From an uncultured Pelagibacteraceae bacterium (lineage in GTDB: Bacteria; Pseudomonadota; Alphaproteobacteria; Pelagibacterales; Pelagibacteraceae): 64,000 nt of DNA. Below are positions 51,932 through 59,891 of the stretch, piece by piece (position 1 is the stretch's first letter; the number at the start of each line of letters is the position of its first letter). Under the pieces are notes generated by a model that did no database searches, had not been told where the DNA came from, and worked only from the letters and a program-made list of their open reading frames with translations. The stretch lies in assembly GCA_902529645.1 (NCBI GenBank), contig CABZXO010000005.1:25567-89566 (forward strand), in the 5' to 3' direction. The position numbers were made by a program, and so were the translations under genes.

Positions 51932-52551
51932 TGTGTGGAAGATACGTAGTAAAAAACCCCGTAACAAAAACAAATAAATTAGTAAAATCTGCAATTCAGG
52001 TTGAAGATACTGAAAACTATAACGCTCATCCATATCAAAAACTGCCTGTAATAAAAAAATATAAAAATGGAAATACTTTAGAAAATCTACAATGGGGTTT
52101 AGTTCCTGGATGGGCTAAAGATAAAGATTTTAAAGCTTTGATTAATGCAAGACTTGAGACCATTGATGAAAAGGTTTCATTTAAAAAATTGATCAAAAAC
52201 AATCGATGTGTTGCAGTTGCAGATGGTTTTTATGAGTGGAAAAGAGAAGAAAAAGAAAAAACTCCTCATTATTTTACTCGTGAAGATACTAATCCTATTT
52301 ATTTTGCTGGCATCTTTGAAAATGATCAGTTCTGTTTGATTACAGAGGAAGCAAAAGAAAATATAAATGAGATTCATCACAGACAACCAGTTATTTTAAA
52401 TCAAGCTGATATTAATCGTTATTTAAATTTAGAATTACAAGGTTCTACATTTTTAAAGGAACGTAAAATTCCTAATTTAATTTTTCATGAAGTTTCAAAA
52501 GATGTTAATAAGCCTATAAATAATAGCGCATCCTTAATTCAAAAAGTTTAA
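51931..52551 (+). CDS. SOS response-associated peptidase (SRAP/YedK, HMCES-like)
   Basis: A 206-aa protein. The catalytic Cys2 is in MCGRYV; NARLET carries the Asn, FYEWK the Glu and EIHHRQPVIL the His of the SRAP active site. HMCES-family proteins form a DNA-protein crosslink with abasic sites in single-stranded DNA. WGLVPGWAKD is also conserved. Coupled to the TPR gene (TAATG) and convergent with yajQ with no gap. Confidence 0.92.
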   Translation: MCGRYVVKNPVTKTNKLVKSAIQVEDTENYNAHPYQKLPVIKKYKNGNTLENLQWGLVPGWAKDKDFKALINARLETIDEKVSFKKLIKNNRCVAVADGFYEWKREEKEKTPHYFTREDTNPIYFAGIFENDQFCLITEEAKENINEIHHRQPVILNQADINRYLNLELQGSTFLKERKIPNLIFHEVSKDVNKPINNSASLIQKV

Positions 52552-53037
52552 TTAATCTCTAAAATTAACAAAATCAATTGGAAGCCCAATATCAATTGCT
52601 TTGATTGCGGAAATAGCTTCTTGGAGGTGATCTTTTTTTTTGCCATCTATTCTTAATTCATCGCCTTGGATTTTAATTTGAATTTTAAGTTTAAGTTTTT
52701 TAATGTCAGCAATAACTTTTTTAGCATTTTCTTGGCTAATTCCTTCTTTTAATTCACTGACTTGTCTAATAGATCCTCCTGACGCTCCTTCAGAACTTTT
52801 AACTTCTAAAACCCTTGGATCTACTTTTCTTCTAACTAAATGGGTTTGTAATAATTCATTTACTTGCTTTAATTTTAATTCATCAGGTGCGTTGGTAGTC
52901 ACCGTTTTATCTTTTCGTTCAATTGAAACATGAAGTCCTTTAAAATCATAACGGTTACCGATTTCTCTTAAACAATTAGCTAAAGAATTATCAAATTCTT
53001 GATAATTTATTTTACTAATTACATCAAATGAAGGCAT
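52552..53037 (-). CDS. yajQ: YajQ family nucleotide-binding protein (UPF0234)
   Basis: A 161-aa protein matching the family throughout: MPSFDVISKINYQEFDNSL at the start, RYDFKG, ERKDKTVTTNAPDELKL, RKVDPRVLE, and HLQEAISAIKAIDIGLPIDFVNFRD at the end. YajQ-type proteins bind nucleotides, including cyclic di-GMP in some species, and have been linked to RNA. Length is standard. Confidence 0.95.
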   Translation of the reverse strand: MPSFDVISKINYQEFDNSLANCLREIGNRYDFKGLHVSIERKDKTVTTNAPDELKLKQVNELLQTHLVRRKVDPRVLEVKSSEGASGGSIRQVSELKEGISQENAKKVIADIKKLKLKIQIKIQGDELRIDGKKKDHLQEAISAIKAIDIGLPIDFVNFRD

Positions 53038-53148
53038 ATTTATATTATACAGTATTAATGATCAAAATTTAAACTAAAATATAAATTCTAGCAATAATAA
53101 GGCATTTTAACTTATTGAGTTAATTGTAAATAAGAATATATTTAATAC

Positions 53149-54261
53149 ATGCTTAGTTATATCATTCCATTTTTAATACTTATTCTGGTAGTTGTTTTTA
53201 TACATGAATATGGACACTACTATTTTGCGAGAAAATATGGAGTAGGTGTAACAGATTTTTCAATTGGTTTTGGTAAAGAGTTATTTGGTTGGAACGATAA
53301 ATCAGGCACAAGATGGAAAATATGTGCAATTCCTCTAGGAGGATATGTAAAATTTTTTGGAGACAGAAATGTTTATTCTCAGGCCGATCATCAAGAAATT
53401 TTAGAAAAATATAATGAGGAAGAAAGAAAAAAACTATTTACATTAAAACCTTTATATCAAAGGGCATTAATTGTGTTTGGCGGCCCTTTAGCTAATTTTT
53501 TATTAGCTTTAGTCATATTTTTTGGTCTTTATACGTTCGTTGGTAAGGATTTTACTCCTGCTGTAATCAGCGAAGTTCAAAAAGACAGTCCTGCGATGAT
53601 TGGAGGACTTAAAGATCAAGATATAATTTTAGAAATTGATGGAAATCAAGTTAAAAGTATTATGGAAGTTTCAAAGTTTATTACTTTGTCTACTGGTGAT
53701 TTTATAGATTTTAAGGTTAAGCGTTCCTATGATGAATTGATATTAAAAGTAAAACCTAATGTTGTTGAAGGTGATGATGGACTAGGGAACAAAATAAAAA
53801 AAAGGATGGTTGGTATAAAATTATCAGCTTATAATGATAAAATTAATCATGTAAAATTAGGACCTGCAAAAGCACTGTATCATGCAGCAAATGAGGTTTA
53901 TTTTGTAAGTGTTTCCTCACTTAAATACATAGGAGGAATGATTTTAGGTAAAGCAGATACTTCTCAATTAGGAGGACCAATTAGAATTGCTAAAATTTCT
54001 GGACAAGTTGCAACGTTTGGAGTGTTGGCTTTCATTAGTATGATGGCTTATATTTCAATAAGTTTGGGTCTTATTAATCTATTTCCAATACCAATGTTAG
54101 ATGGAGGACATTTAATGTTTTACGCGTTTGAGAAAGTGTTAGGCCGACCTTTATCCCAAAAAACTCAAGAAGGTTTTTTTCGAATCGGATTGTTTTTGTT
54201 GTTATCATTGATGTTTTTCACCACATTTAATGATCTAAAAGACCTTGGTTTATTTAGATAA
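53149..54261 (+). CDS. rseP: Site-2 intramembrane zinc metalloprotease RseP
   Basis: A 370-aa inner-membrane protease. Zinc motif HEYGH (H19-H23) is in the first helix, the PDZ domain lies about residues 125-205 (SPAMIGGLKDQDIILEIDG), and the C-terminal NLFPIPMLDGGH supplies the third zinc ligand region. GGYVKFFGD is the membrane re-entrant segment. Cleaves anti-sigma factor or signal peptide remnants within the membrane. HU follows after a 157-nt gap. Confidence 0.95.
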   Translation: MLSYIIPFLILILVVVFIHEYGHYYFARKYGVGVTDFSIGFGKELFGWNDKSGTRWKICAIPLGGYVKFFGDRNVYSQADHQEILEKYNEEERKKLFTLKPLYQRALIVFGGPLANFLLALVIFFGLYTFVGKDFTPAVISEVQKDSPAMIGGLKDQDIILEIDGNQVKSIMEVSKFITLSTGDFIDFKVKRSYDELILKVKPNVVEGDDGLGNKIKKRMVGIKLSAYNDKINHVKLGPAKALYHAANEVYFVSVSSLKYIGGMILGKADTSQLGGPIRIAKISGQVATFGVLAFISMMAYISISLGLINLFPIPMLDGGHLMFYAFEKVLGRPLSQKTQEGFFRIGLFLLLSLMFFTTFNDLKDLGLFR

Positions 54262-54329
54262 TTCACATTTTTAAAAGTTAAAAAAAGTCAATAAAACCAA
54301 CGATTATTTATATTTTTACAAGATATTGT

Positions 54330-54350
54330 GTGTTTAAAAAAATTAAACAC
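54330..54350. repeat. Perfect inverted repeat between rseP and HU genes
   Basis: GTGTTTAA / TTAAACAC with an A5 loop, a perfect 8-bp stem in the 157-nt gap. It is not followed by a U-tract on the plus strand, so it is not a classical terminator; it could be an operator or 3' end structure. Confidence 0.5.
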
Positions 54351-54361
54351 TAAAAAAAAGC

Positions 54362-54392
54362 TTGATTTATCAACGTTTATGACAAGTATAAA
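54362..54392 (+). promoter_or_regulatory. Candidate promoter for the HU gene
   Basis: TTGATT (54362-54367) and TATAAA (54387-54392) with a 19-nt spacer, about 27 nt before the HU start. The spacer is a little long, so this is tentative. Confidence 0.35.
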
Positions 54393-54418
54393 TATTAACC
54401 AACAAAACCGGAGCTAAA

Positions 54419-54694
54419 ATGAACAAAAAACAACTAATTGCTAAGCTTTCTGGCTCATTAAATTTGAGCAAAGCAGATGCTGAGCGAACTTTTGATACAA
54501 TTACCAACACTATTTTAGATGCTTTAAAAGGTGATGATTCAGTAAAAATTGCTGGGTTTGGTACGTACAAAGTAGCTAAAAGAAAAGCAAGAGTTGGAAG
54601 AAACCCAAGAACTGGTGAGCAGATTCAAATTGCTGCTTCTCAAAAAGTAAAATTCTTACCAGCTAAAGCTTTAAAAGAAGTATTCAACAGATAA
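54419..54694 (+). CDS. hup: HU family DNA-binding protein
   Basis: A 91-aa nucleoid protein: MNKKQLIAKLSGSLNLSKADAE, FDTITNTILDALKGDDSVKIAGFGTYKVAKRKARVGRNPRTGEQI (the DNA-binding arm signature, RNPxTG) and KVKFLPAKALKE. Bends and compacts DNA. GGAG lies 7 nt before the ATG. It is flanked by hairpins on both sides. Confidence 0.95.
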   Translation: MNKKQLIAKLSGSLNLSKADAERTFDTITNTILDALKGDDSVKIAGFGTYKVAKRKARVGRNPRTGEQIQIAASQKVKFLPAKALKEVFNR

Positions 54695-54704
54695 TATTTT
54701 TTTT

Positions 54705-54743
54705 TAACAGCCCTAAGCGTTTTTTTTATACGTTAGGGCTGTT
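54705..54743. repeat. Long inverted repeat downstream of HU gene
   Basis: TAACAGCCCTAA (54705-54716) pairs perfectly with TTAGGGCTGTTA (54732-54743), extended by CGT/ACG, giving a stem of about 15 bp. T-runs lie before and inside it but not after, so the usual U-tail is missing. It may still end the HU transcript or protect its 3' end. Confidence 0.65.
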
Positions 54744-54746
54744 ACT

Positions 54747-54763
54747 ATATGCAAAAAATGCAT
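54747..54763. promoter_or_regulatory. Palindrome upstream of amtB
   Basis: TATGCA-AAAAA-TGCATA, a perfect 6+6 inverted repeat about 77 nt before the amtB start. It may be an operator for nitrogen control; no sigma-54 -24/-12 element is seen. Confidence 0.35.
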
Positions 54764-54839
54764 AGCCACTTTTCCTAATCAGCGTTACTTATAAATTTTT
54801 TTTAAAACTATAAGACAACACTTAACAAGTGGAGGTCTT

Positions 54840-56141
54840 ATGACTAAATTTATAAAAAAAATGTCCGCACCAGTTCTTAGTTTAATATTTTTATTAAACA
54901 TGAGTAGTGCGGGTATGGCAGAGACAACAGTTTCTGCTGAGGTACAAGCTATATTCAACTCACTATTATTTTTAATGTGTGGTTTCATGGTCATGTTCAT
55001 GGCAGCGGGTTTTGCGATGCTAGAATCTGGCATGGTAACTTCTAAAAGTGTTTCTGTAATCTGTGCAAAGAACATTGGTCTTTACTCAATTGCCGGAATT
55101 ATGTTTTGGTTATTTGGATATAACTTAGCGTACGGAATACCAGAAGGTGGATATATTGGAACATTCACACCTTGGTCTGATGCAAGTTCAGTCGATACTG
55201 GATATGCTGATGGGTCTGATTGGTATTTTCAAATGGTTTTTTGTGCAACAACAGTTTCAATTTGTTCAGGTGCAATGGCTGAAAGAGTAAAACTTTGGCC
55301 TTTCTTTCTATTTGCAGCTATCTTATCTGGAATTATTTATCCAATCGTTATGGGTTGGCAATGGGGTGGAGGCTGGTTAGCAGAACTAGGCTTCTCTGAT
55401 TTTGCTGGTTCGACATTAGTACACTCAACAGGTGGTGCAGCTGCTTTAGCAGGTATCATGTTATTAGGTGCTAGATATGGAAGATTTGGAAGTAAAGGTG
55501 AGGCGAAAGCTATAAAACCTTTTGCTGCTTCTTCTATTCCATTAGTAACAGTTGGAGTATTTATTTTATGGTTAGGTTGGTTTGGATTTAATGGTGGATC
55601 TCAATTAGCTATTGGAACATTCGATGATGCTGTAGCTGTATCAAGTATTTTTATTAATACTAATCTTGCTGCTGCTGGTGGTGTAATGGCCGCTGCAATA
55701 ATCACAAGATTAATGTTTGGTAAAACAGATGTAATTCAAATGTTAAACGGAGCAATTGGTGGTCTTGTAGCTGTAACAGCTGAACCATTAGCACCATCGC
55801 CATTAGCGGCTATTTTCATAGGTGCTGTAGGTGGTTTAATCGTTGTATTTGGAACGAAATTACTTTTTAGTTTCAAACTTGACGATGTTGTAGGTGCAAT
55901 CCCTGCCCACATGTTTGCAGGAATATGGGGAACATTGGCAGTGCCATTAACAAACACTGACGCTTCGTTCAGCGCACAATTAATTGGTGTGTTGTCGATT
56001 AACATCTTTGTATTTGTGGTGTCATATATTGTATTCTCAATTATGAAGGCTACTTTTGGAATTAGGTTAAGTAAAGAGGCCGAAGCTAAAGGTACTGACG
56101 TAACTGAAACAGGTGTAATAGCATACGCAATACGAGACTAA
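54840..56141 (+). CDS. amtB: Ammonium transporter
   Basis: A 433-aa channel protein with signal peptide/first helix (residues 1-26) and about 11 membrane helices. Amt landmarks are FMVMFMAAGFAMLESGMV, SDWYFQMVFCATTVSICSGAMAERV, DFAGSTLVHSTGG (pore His), GWFGFNGGSQLAI and the second pore His in VGAIPAHMFAGIWGTLAVPL. GTGGAGG precedes the ATG. No glnK gene is adjacent. Followed by two inverted repeats, the second a terminator. Confidence 0.95.
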   Translation: MTKFIKKMSAPVLSLIFLLNMSSAGMAETTVSAEVQAIFNSLLFLMCGFMVMFMAAGFAMLESGMVTSKSVSVICAKNIGLYSIAGIMFWLFGYNLAYGIPEGGYIGTFTPWSDASSVDTGYADGSDWYFQMVFCATTVSICSGAMAERVKLWPFFLFAAILSGIIYPIVMGWQWGGGWLAELGFSDFAGSTLVHSTGGAAALAGIMLLGARYGRFGSKGEAKAIKPFAASSIPLVTVGVFILWLGWFGFNGGSQLAIGTFDDAVAVSSIFINTNLAAAGGVMAAAIITRLMFGKTDVIQMLNGAIGGLVAVTAEPLAPSPLAAIFIGAVGGLIVVFGTKLLFSFKLDDVVGAIPAHMFAGIWGTLAVPLTNTDASFSAQLIGVLSINIFVFVVSYIVFSIMKATFGIRLSKEAEAKGTDVTETGVIAYAIRD

Positions 56142-56153
56142 TTGTATGCAATA

Positions 56154-56202
56154 TAGAGGCTCTTCGATCTCCATGTCGTTATCTCTCATTGAAGAGCCTC
56201 TA
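56154..56202. repeat. Inverted repeat downstream of amtB
   Basis: Perfect 12-bp stem TAGAGGCTCTTC (56154-56165) / GAAGAGCCTCTA (56191-56202) with a 25-nt loop, no U-tail. Lies 13 nt after the amtB stop, just before a classical terminator. It could be a 3' processing/stability element or a sRNA-like 3' end. Confidence 0.6.
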
Positions 56203-56245
56203 ATAAAAAGAATTAACTATAATCTCTCTCTCTAGTTAGTTAACT

Positions 56246-56277
56246 AAAGGCCCCTTAGAAATAAGGGGTCTTTTTTT
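56246..56277 (+). terminator. Intrinsic terminator of amtB
   Basis: Stem AAAGGCCCCTTA (56246-56257) / TAAGGGGTCTTT (56262-56273) with a GAAA loop and one G-U pair, followed by more T (seven in all from 56271). The T-run covers the stop codon of the convergent bcp gene. On the opposite strand only three T follow, so it mainly serves amtB. Confidence 0.88.
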
Positions 56278-56746
56278 ATTTTTTTATAATATTTTGGAGA
56301 GTTTTTAATACTTTCTTAGCATGGTCTTTTACTTTAACGTTATCCCAAACTTTAAGTATTTTGCCTTTTTTATCGATTAAATAAGTCGATCTGATTATTC
56401 CCATAAATTCACGACCCATAAATTTTTTCTTACCCCAAACTTTATACTTTTTAAGAACTTTTAATTCTTCGTCAGCTAATAGATCAAATTTTATTTTGTA
56501 TTTATCTCTGAATTTATTATGACTTTTTAAATTATCTTTAGAAATACCCAATATTTCACAGTTCAATTTTTTAAATTTTGGAAGTAGTTTATTAAAATCA
56601 TTAGTTTCAATTGTACACCCTGGAGTATCATCTTTAGGGTAAAAATAAATAATTACATAATTTCCTATTGAATCTTTAAGAGAGTATTCTTTTTTATTTG
56701 TAGATGGTAATTTAAAAATTGGTGCTTTTGTATTTTCTTTAATCAT
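56276..56746 (-). CDS. bcp: Peroxiredoxin, Bcp/PrxQ family
   Basis: A 156-aa thiol peroxidase. Peroxidatic Cys in YPKDDTPGCTIETNDF, with NYVIIYFYPKD and a C-terminal IRSTYLIDKKGKILKVWDNV. The second Cys five residues downstream found in E. coli Bcp is missing, so the resolving step differs, perhaps using another Cys (in NCEILGISKDN) or an external thiol. Overlaps the glycosyltransferase gene by 8 nt. Confidence 0.92.
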   Translation of the reverse strand: MIKENTKAPIFKLPSTNKKEYSLKDSIGNYVIIYFYPKDDTPGCTIETNDFNKLLPKFKKLNCEILGISKDNLKSHNKFRDKYKIKFDLLADEELKVLKKYKVWGKKKFMGREFMGIIRSTYLIDKKGKILKVWDNVKVKDHAKKVLKTLQNIIKK

Positions 56747-57716
56747 TTATTTCGTTTTCCTCCCAAAGTTTTTTGTAATCAATAAAAGGCGATAAGCCGT
56801 AACTTGAATTAATATTTGTTAGATGTAGTGATAAACTTTTTAAGGGAGAAATACAAATTTCTTTTGAATATATTTCATTTAAATATTTTTCAAATGGATC
56901 GTGTCTATCTAAACAATTCTTATAAAAGTTATCCCAATATTTATTTAATAATTTTTTAGTTGTCAGGAAAGTACATAGTGTTTTATCTACAGTTCTCCAA
57001 TGACGCCTATTTCCAATTAATACATTTGTTTTTTCATTATTCATGTAAAGATAAGGATAATCAGATGGACACATAAAAATATCCTTATTTAGTTGTGATG
57101 CAATTCTCTCATAAGAAGCTACCATTTCCTCCAACATTGGTTCAAAATGTAAATAGTCATCCTCAATAAAGTAAATTAAATCTTCACCAGTATTTTTCCC
57201 AATTTCAAAACTTTGAAGTAAACTCGCAAGGTTTGCAAAAGTTTCTTTATTTTTCTGTTCTGATATTTTTTCTTTATATTTTGAGTAATCTAAATTGATA
57301 ACCTTTATATTATTTCCATCAATTACTTTTTTAATTACATTAAGGTTTTCAGTACTTGAATAGTCATCCACAATTATTGTTTTAACATTTATCGTGGGAT
57401 ATTTATTTTTTAAAAAATTAATTGATTTAATAAGTGAATTTAATGATCTTTTTGTATATTCAATTTTTGGATACTCAAATAACCTTTTTCTATTTTGATC
57501 CCAAATCTCAATATTTGTATTCATCCTTAGAACAATCAGTATTGAATTAACTTTTTTTGTAATTTTGACTTCACCCAAAGGTAAAATTATAGATTTTTCA
57601 TTTAAAATCGATAATTCTTCATTTAATTCTTTTCCTAATGTTGGGGATGAAAAATTATTTTGATCTAAAATTTCGTAACCTAATAATTTACAAATTTTGA
57701 TAAAAAATTTTTTCAT
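56739..57716 (-). CDS. Glycosyltransferase-like protein (GT-A fold)
   Basis: A 325-aa protein. Residues about 75-210 look like a GT-A nucleotide-sugar domain: SLNSLIKSINFLKNKYPTINVKTIIVDDYSS and DLIYFIEDDYLHFEPMLEEMV, with the DD metal motif. GNRRHWRTVDKTLCTFLT and HDPFEKYL follow. Not a clear member of a named family. It overlaps bcp and is divergent from the rhodanese gene across 25 nt. Likely acts on cell-surface sugars. Confidence 0.65.
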   Translation of the reverse strand: MKKFFIKICKLLGYEILDQNNFSSPTLGKELNEELSILNEKSIILPLGEVKITKKVNSILIVLRMNTNIEIWDQNRKRLFEYPKIEYTKRSLNSLIKSINFLKNKYPTINVKTIIVDDYSSTENLNVIKKVIDGNNIKVINLDYSKYKEKISEQKNKETFANLASLLQSFEIGKNTGEDLIYFIEDDYLHFEPMLEEMVASYERIASQLNKDIFMCPSDYPYLYMNNEKTNVLIGNRRHWRTVDKTLCTFLTTKKLLNKYWDNFYKNCLDRHDPFEKYLNEIYSKEICISPLKSLSLHLTNINSSYGLSPFIDYKKLWEENEIND

Positions 57717-57741
57717 AATGTGTTATACTTTTTATAATATT

Positions 57742-58125
57742 ATGGTCATTAAATCATTACAAACTCTAGTTAGTGAAACTTTAAAAGAAATTAAAACGAT
57801 TAATGCAGATGAAGCCTTCCAAATGGTTCAAGATAAAAATTGCAATCTAATCGATATAAGAGAGAGTAATGAACTAGAAAATACGGGTAGTGTTGAAGGA
57901 GCAAGTCATATCCCAAGAGGAATGCTTGAAGTATATTTAGATCCTAATAGCCCAGTATTTCAAAATGGACAAATAGACCAAAATAAAGAATTTGTTTTAT
58001 TTTGTGCGGGAGGAGTAAGATCAGCTTTAGCTGTAAAATCATTAAAAGATATGGGATATCAAAAAGTATCACATATTGATGGTGGGTTTGGCTCTATAGC
58101 TAGTAGCAAATTTAAAATAATTTAA
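57742..58125 (+). CDS. Rhodanese-like sulfurtransferase
   Basis: A 127-aa single rhodanese domain: NLIDIRESNELENTGSVEGASHIPRGMLE and the active-site loop FCAGGVRSALA with catalytic Cys. C-terminal VSHIDGGFGSI. The start at ATG 57742 is chosen; the longer frame from 57697 overlaps the opposite gene. Transfers sulfane sulfur in the cytoplasm. Convergent, overlapping the next gene by 4 nt. Confidence 0.88.
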   Translation: MVIKSLQTLVSETLKEIKTINADEAFQMVQDKNCNLIDIRESNELENTGSVEGASHIPRGMLEVYLDPNSPVFQNGQIDQNKEFVLFCAGGVRSALAVKSLKDMGYQKVSHIDGGFGSIASSKFKII

Positions 58126-58700
58126 TTAGCACCAAGTTCTTCCAAAGCATATTCAAGTCTATCTTGTCCCCAAAAAATTTTGTTATTCACTATAAAAGTT
58201 GGGGTTCCAAAAACTTCTTTTTGAAAAGCATCAGTAGTTAATTTAATCAATTGATCTTTAACTGATTGCTCTTTTATAGATTGAAAAAATTCATCACTAT
58301 CAATATTTAAATTCTTTATTAATTTAGACATATTCTCAACATTTGATAAGTCATGATTATCTTTCCAATAAGCATCAAAAAAACAACTCAAGTAATCGTT
58401 TTGTTTATCCTTACTAACACTAATATACCCTCTCATTATATTTAAAGAATTTATCGGAAAATTTGAATTCCATTTGAATTCAATATTATTTTTTTCAGAG
58501 ACTAAATTGCAATCGTTTATATTATTTCTTAATTTATATTTGTTAAATGCAGGCGAATCAATTCCAGCTAGCTTATGAAGACCTCCTAAATAAACTGGTT
58601 TGTAGTTAAATGTTATATTTTTATATTTAAGAATTTTTTTGTGAGCGATGTATGCATAGGGGCTAATTATATCGAAATAAAAATCTATATGATTACTCAT
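58122..58700 (-). CDS. 2-hydroxychromene-2-carboxylate isomerase-like (DsbA/GST-kappa family)
   Basis: A 192-aa protein with N-terminal FYFDIISPYAYIAHKKI (SPYAY replaces the CxxC of DsbA) and C-terminal FGTPTFIVNNKIFWGQDRLEYAL, the pattern of HCCA isomerases. It may act as a glutathione-dependent isomerase; the substrate here is unknown. Overlaps the preceding membrane-protein gene by 8 nt, so they are coupled. Confidence 0.85.
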   Translation of the reverse strand: MSNHIDFYFDIISPYAYIAHKKILKYKNITFNYKPVYLGGLHKLAGIDSPAFNKYKLRNNINDCNLVSEKNNIEFKWNSNFPINSLNIMRGYISVSKDKQNDYLSCFFDAYWKDNHDLSNVENMSKLIKNLNIDSDEFFQSIKEQSVKDQLIKLTTDAFQKEVFGTPTFIVNNKIFWGQDRLEYALEELGAN

Positions 58701-59166
58701 ATAAACTAATTCTTTTTGCGTAAAAAATTCTAATTATCCAATATAAAAATAAACCTATAGGACCAATTAAATAAGTCATAATTAATGGCACCGCCATCAA
58801 AATTTTGTTTATAGAAAACTTTTGAGAGTCTTTAACAATCCAGCCACCAATAAATAAGTTTATTGCTATGAAATGAGTCCAAAACATCATTATGTATAAA
58901 TGATCTTCAAACAACCTTGATAGCTCATTTAGTCCAAGATAAAGAGAGAAATTTCCATCAAAATCGTAACCAATTAAATATGATTTATATAAAATAAAGA
59001 TATAAACCCCACTTAGTATTAAAAAAGGAAAAATTGATGTTACAAAAATTCTACTTAAATGTGATTCAGGAAACACTATCAGAATAAACCAAAAAGGTAG
59101 AACTCCAAGGTTGATCCACATGTAAAGTGTCTCAATTGTGAAATAAGTATAAATTTGTTCAATCAT
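58693..59166 (-). CDS. ABA4-like (DUF4281) membrane protein
   Basis: A 157-aa protein with four membrane helices. NLGVLPFWFILIVFPES near residue 19, the charged ELSRLFEDHLYIMMFWTHFIAINLFIGGWIVKDSQ and LMAVPLIMTYLIGPIGLFLYWIIR match the ABA4-like family, named from a plant protein in neoxanthin synthesis. In bacteria the role is unknown. In an apparent operon with the isomerase-like gene. Confidence 0.8.
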   Translation of the reverse strand: MIEQIYTYFTIETLYMWINLGVLPFWFILIVFPESHLSRIFVTSIFPFLILSGVYIFILYKSYLIGYDFDGNFSLYLGLNELSRLFEDHLYIMMFWTHFIAINLFIGGWIVKDSQKFSINKILMAVPLIMTYLIGPIGLFLYWIIRIFYAKRISLYE

Positions 59167-59192
59167 TCAGATATATTATATTAAATCTAACA

Positions 59193-59756
59193 ATGATTCC
59201 TATAAGAAATAGAAAAAAAACGCTGCAAGTAACTGTTGATGAGATGCGTAATTTTGCCTTTGCTTACGTTGAAAAATATGCTCCTTCAAAACAACAACTC
59301 AAAACTTATTTACTAAAAAAATACATGAAACTATCAGCATCTGATGTAAGAAAAAATGATGTAAATAAATTGATTGATATTGTTTTGTCCGACCTAGAAA
59401 AAAACAGATTCATAAATGATCAATTTTATTCTGAAAGTAAAGCCAAAAGTATGATTCAAAGAGGAAACTCAATCAATAAGATTAGAAATTATTTAATTGG
59501 AAAAGGGATTAACGAAACATTTATCAAAGATACAGTTGATAAAATAAAGGAAGATAATTCTGATCAGGATTTTTTTTCAGCAATAAAATTATGTAAAAAA
59601 AAAAGAATTGGTCCAGCAAGAGCTGAGGATAATAGAACTTTATTTTATAAAAAAGATATATCTCTTCTTGCAAGAAATGGATTTGATTTTGAAACATCAA
59701 AAAAGGTGATGGATATAGAAAAAGATGAATATTTAAAAATAATAAATCTACTTTGA
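59193..59756 (+). CDS. recX: Regulatory protein RecX
   Basis: A 187-aa protein of three-helix repeats, with DVNKLIDIVLSDLEKNRFINDQFYSESKAKSMIQRGNSINKIRNYLIGKGI the core RecX signature. It inhibits RecA filament growth. No recA is adjacent. The N-terminus IRNRKKTLQVTVDEMRNFAFAYVEKYAPSKQQLKTYL is normal for alphaproteobacterial members. Its stop overlaps a small opposite-strand gene by 9 nt. Confidence 0.85.
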   Translation: MIPIRNRKKTLQVTVDEMRNFAFAYVEKYAPSKQQLKTYLLKKYMKLSASDVRKNDVNKLIDIVLSDLEKNRFINDQFYSESKAKSMIQRGNSINKIRNYLIGKGINETFIKDTVDKIKEDNSDQDFFSAIKLCKKKRIGPARAEDNRTLFYKKDISLLARNGFDFETSKKVMDIEKDEYLKIINLL

Positions 59757-59891
59757 ATTTTTATCTTTTTCTTCTTTAACAAGCTGATTTATTTTATTTT
59801 TTATGTAATTTTTTACGAAAACAAATACTAACAATCCAAAAATTGATACTGAAACAATAATTATCAATATTATTCGTAATTGTTCATCCAT
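59748..59891 (-). CDS. Small single-helix membrane protein (47 aa)
   Basis: Begins MDEQLRIILIIIVSVSIFG: one membrane helix at about residues 6-26, then a basic and charged tail (KNYIKNKINQLVKEEKDKNSK). The ATG overlaps the cysQ stop by one base (TAATG), so it is coupled to cysQ. No family recognised. Confidence 0.6.
   Translation of the reverse strand: MDEQLRIILIIIVSVSIFGLLVFVFVKNYIKNKINQLVKEEKDKNSK

Noticed and set aside
54330..54350. Hairpin as terminator of rseP
   Set aside because: It is followed by A rather than T on the plus strand, so it is listed only as an inverted repeat.
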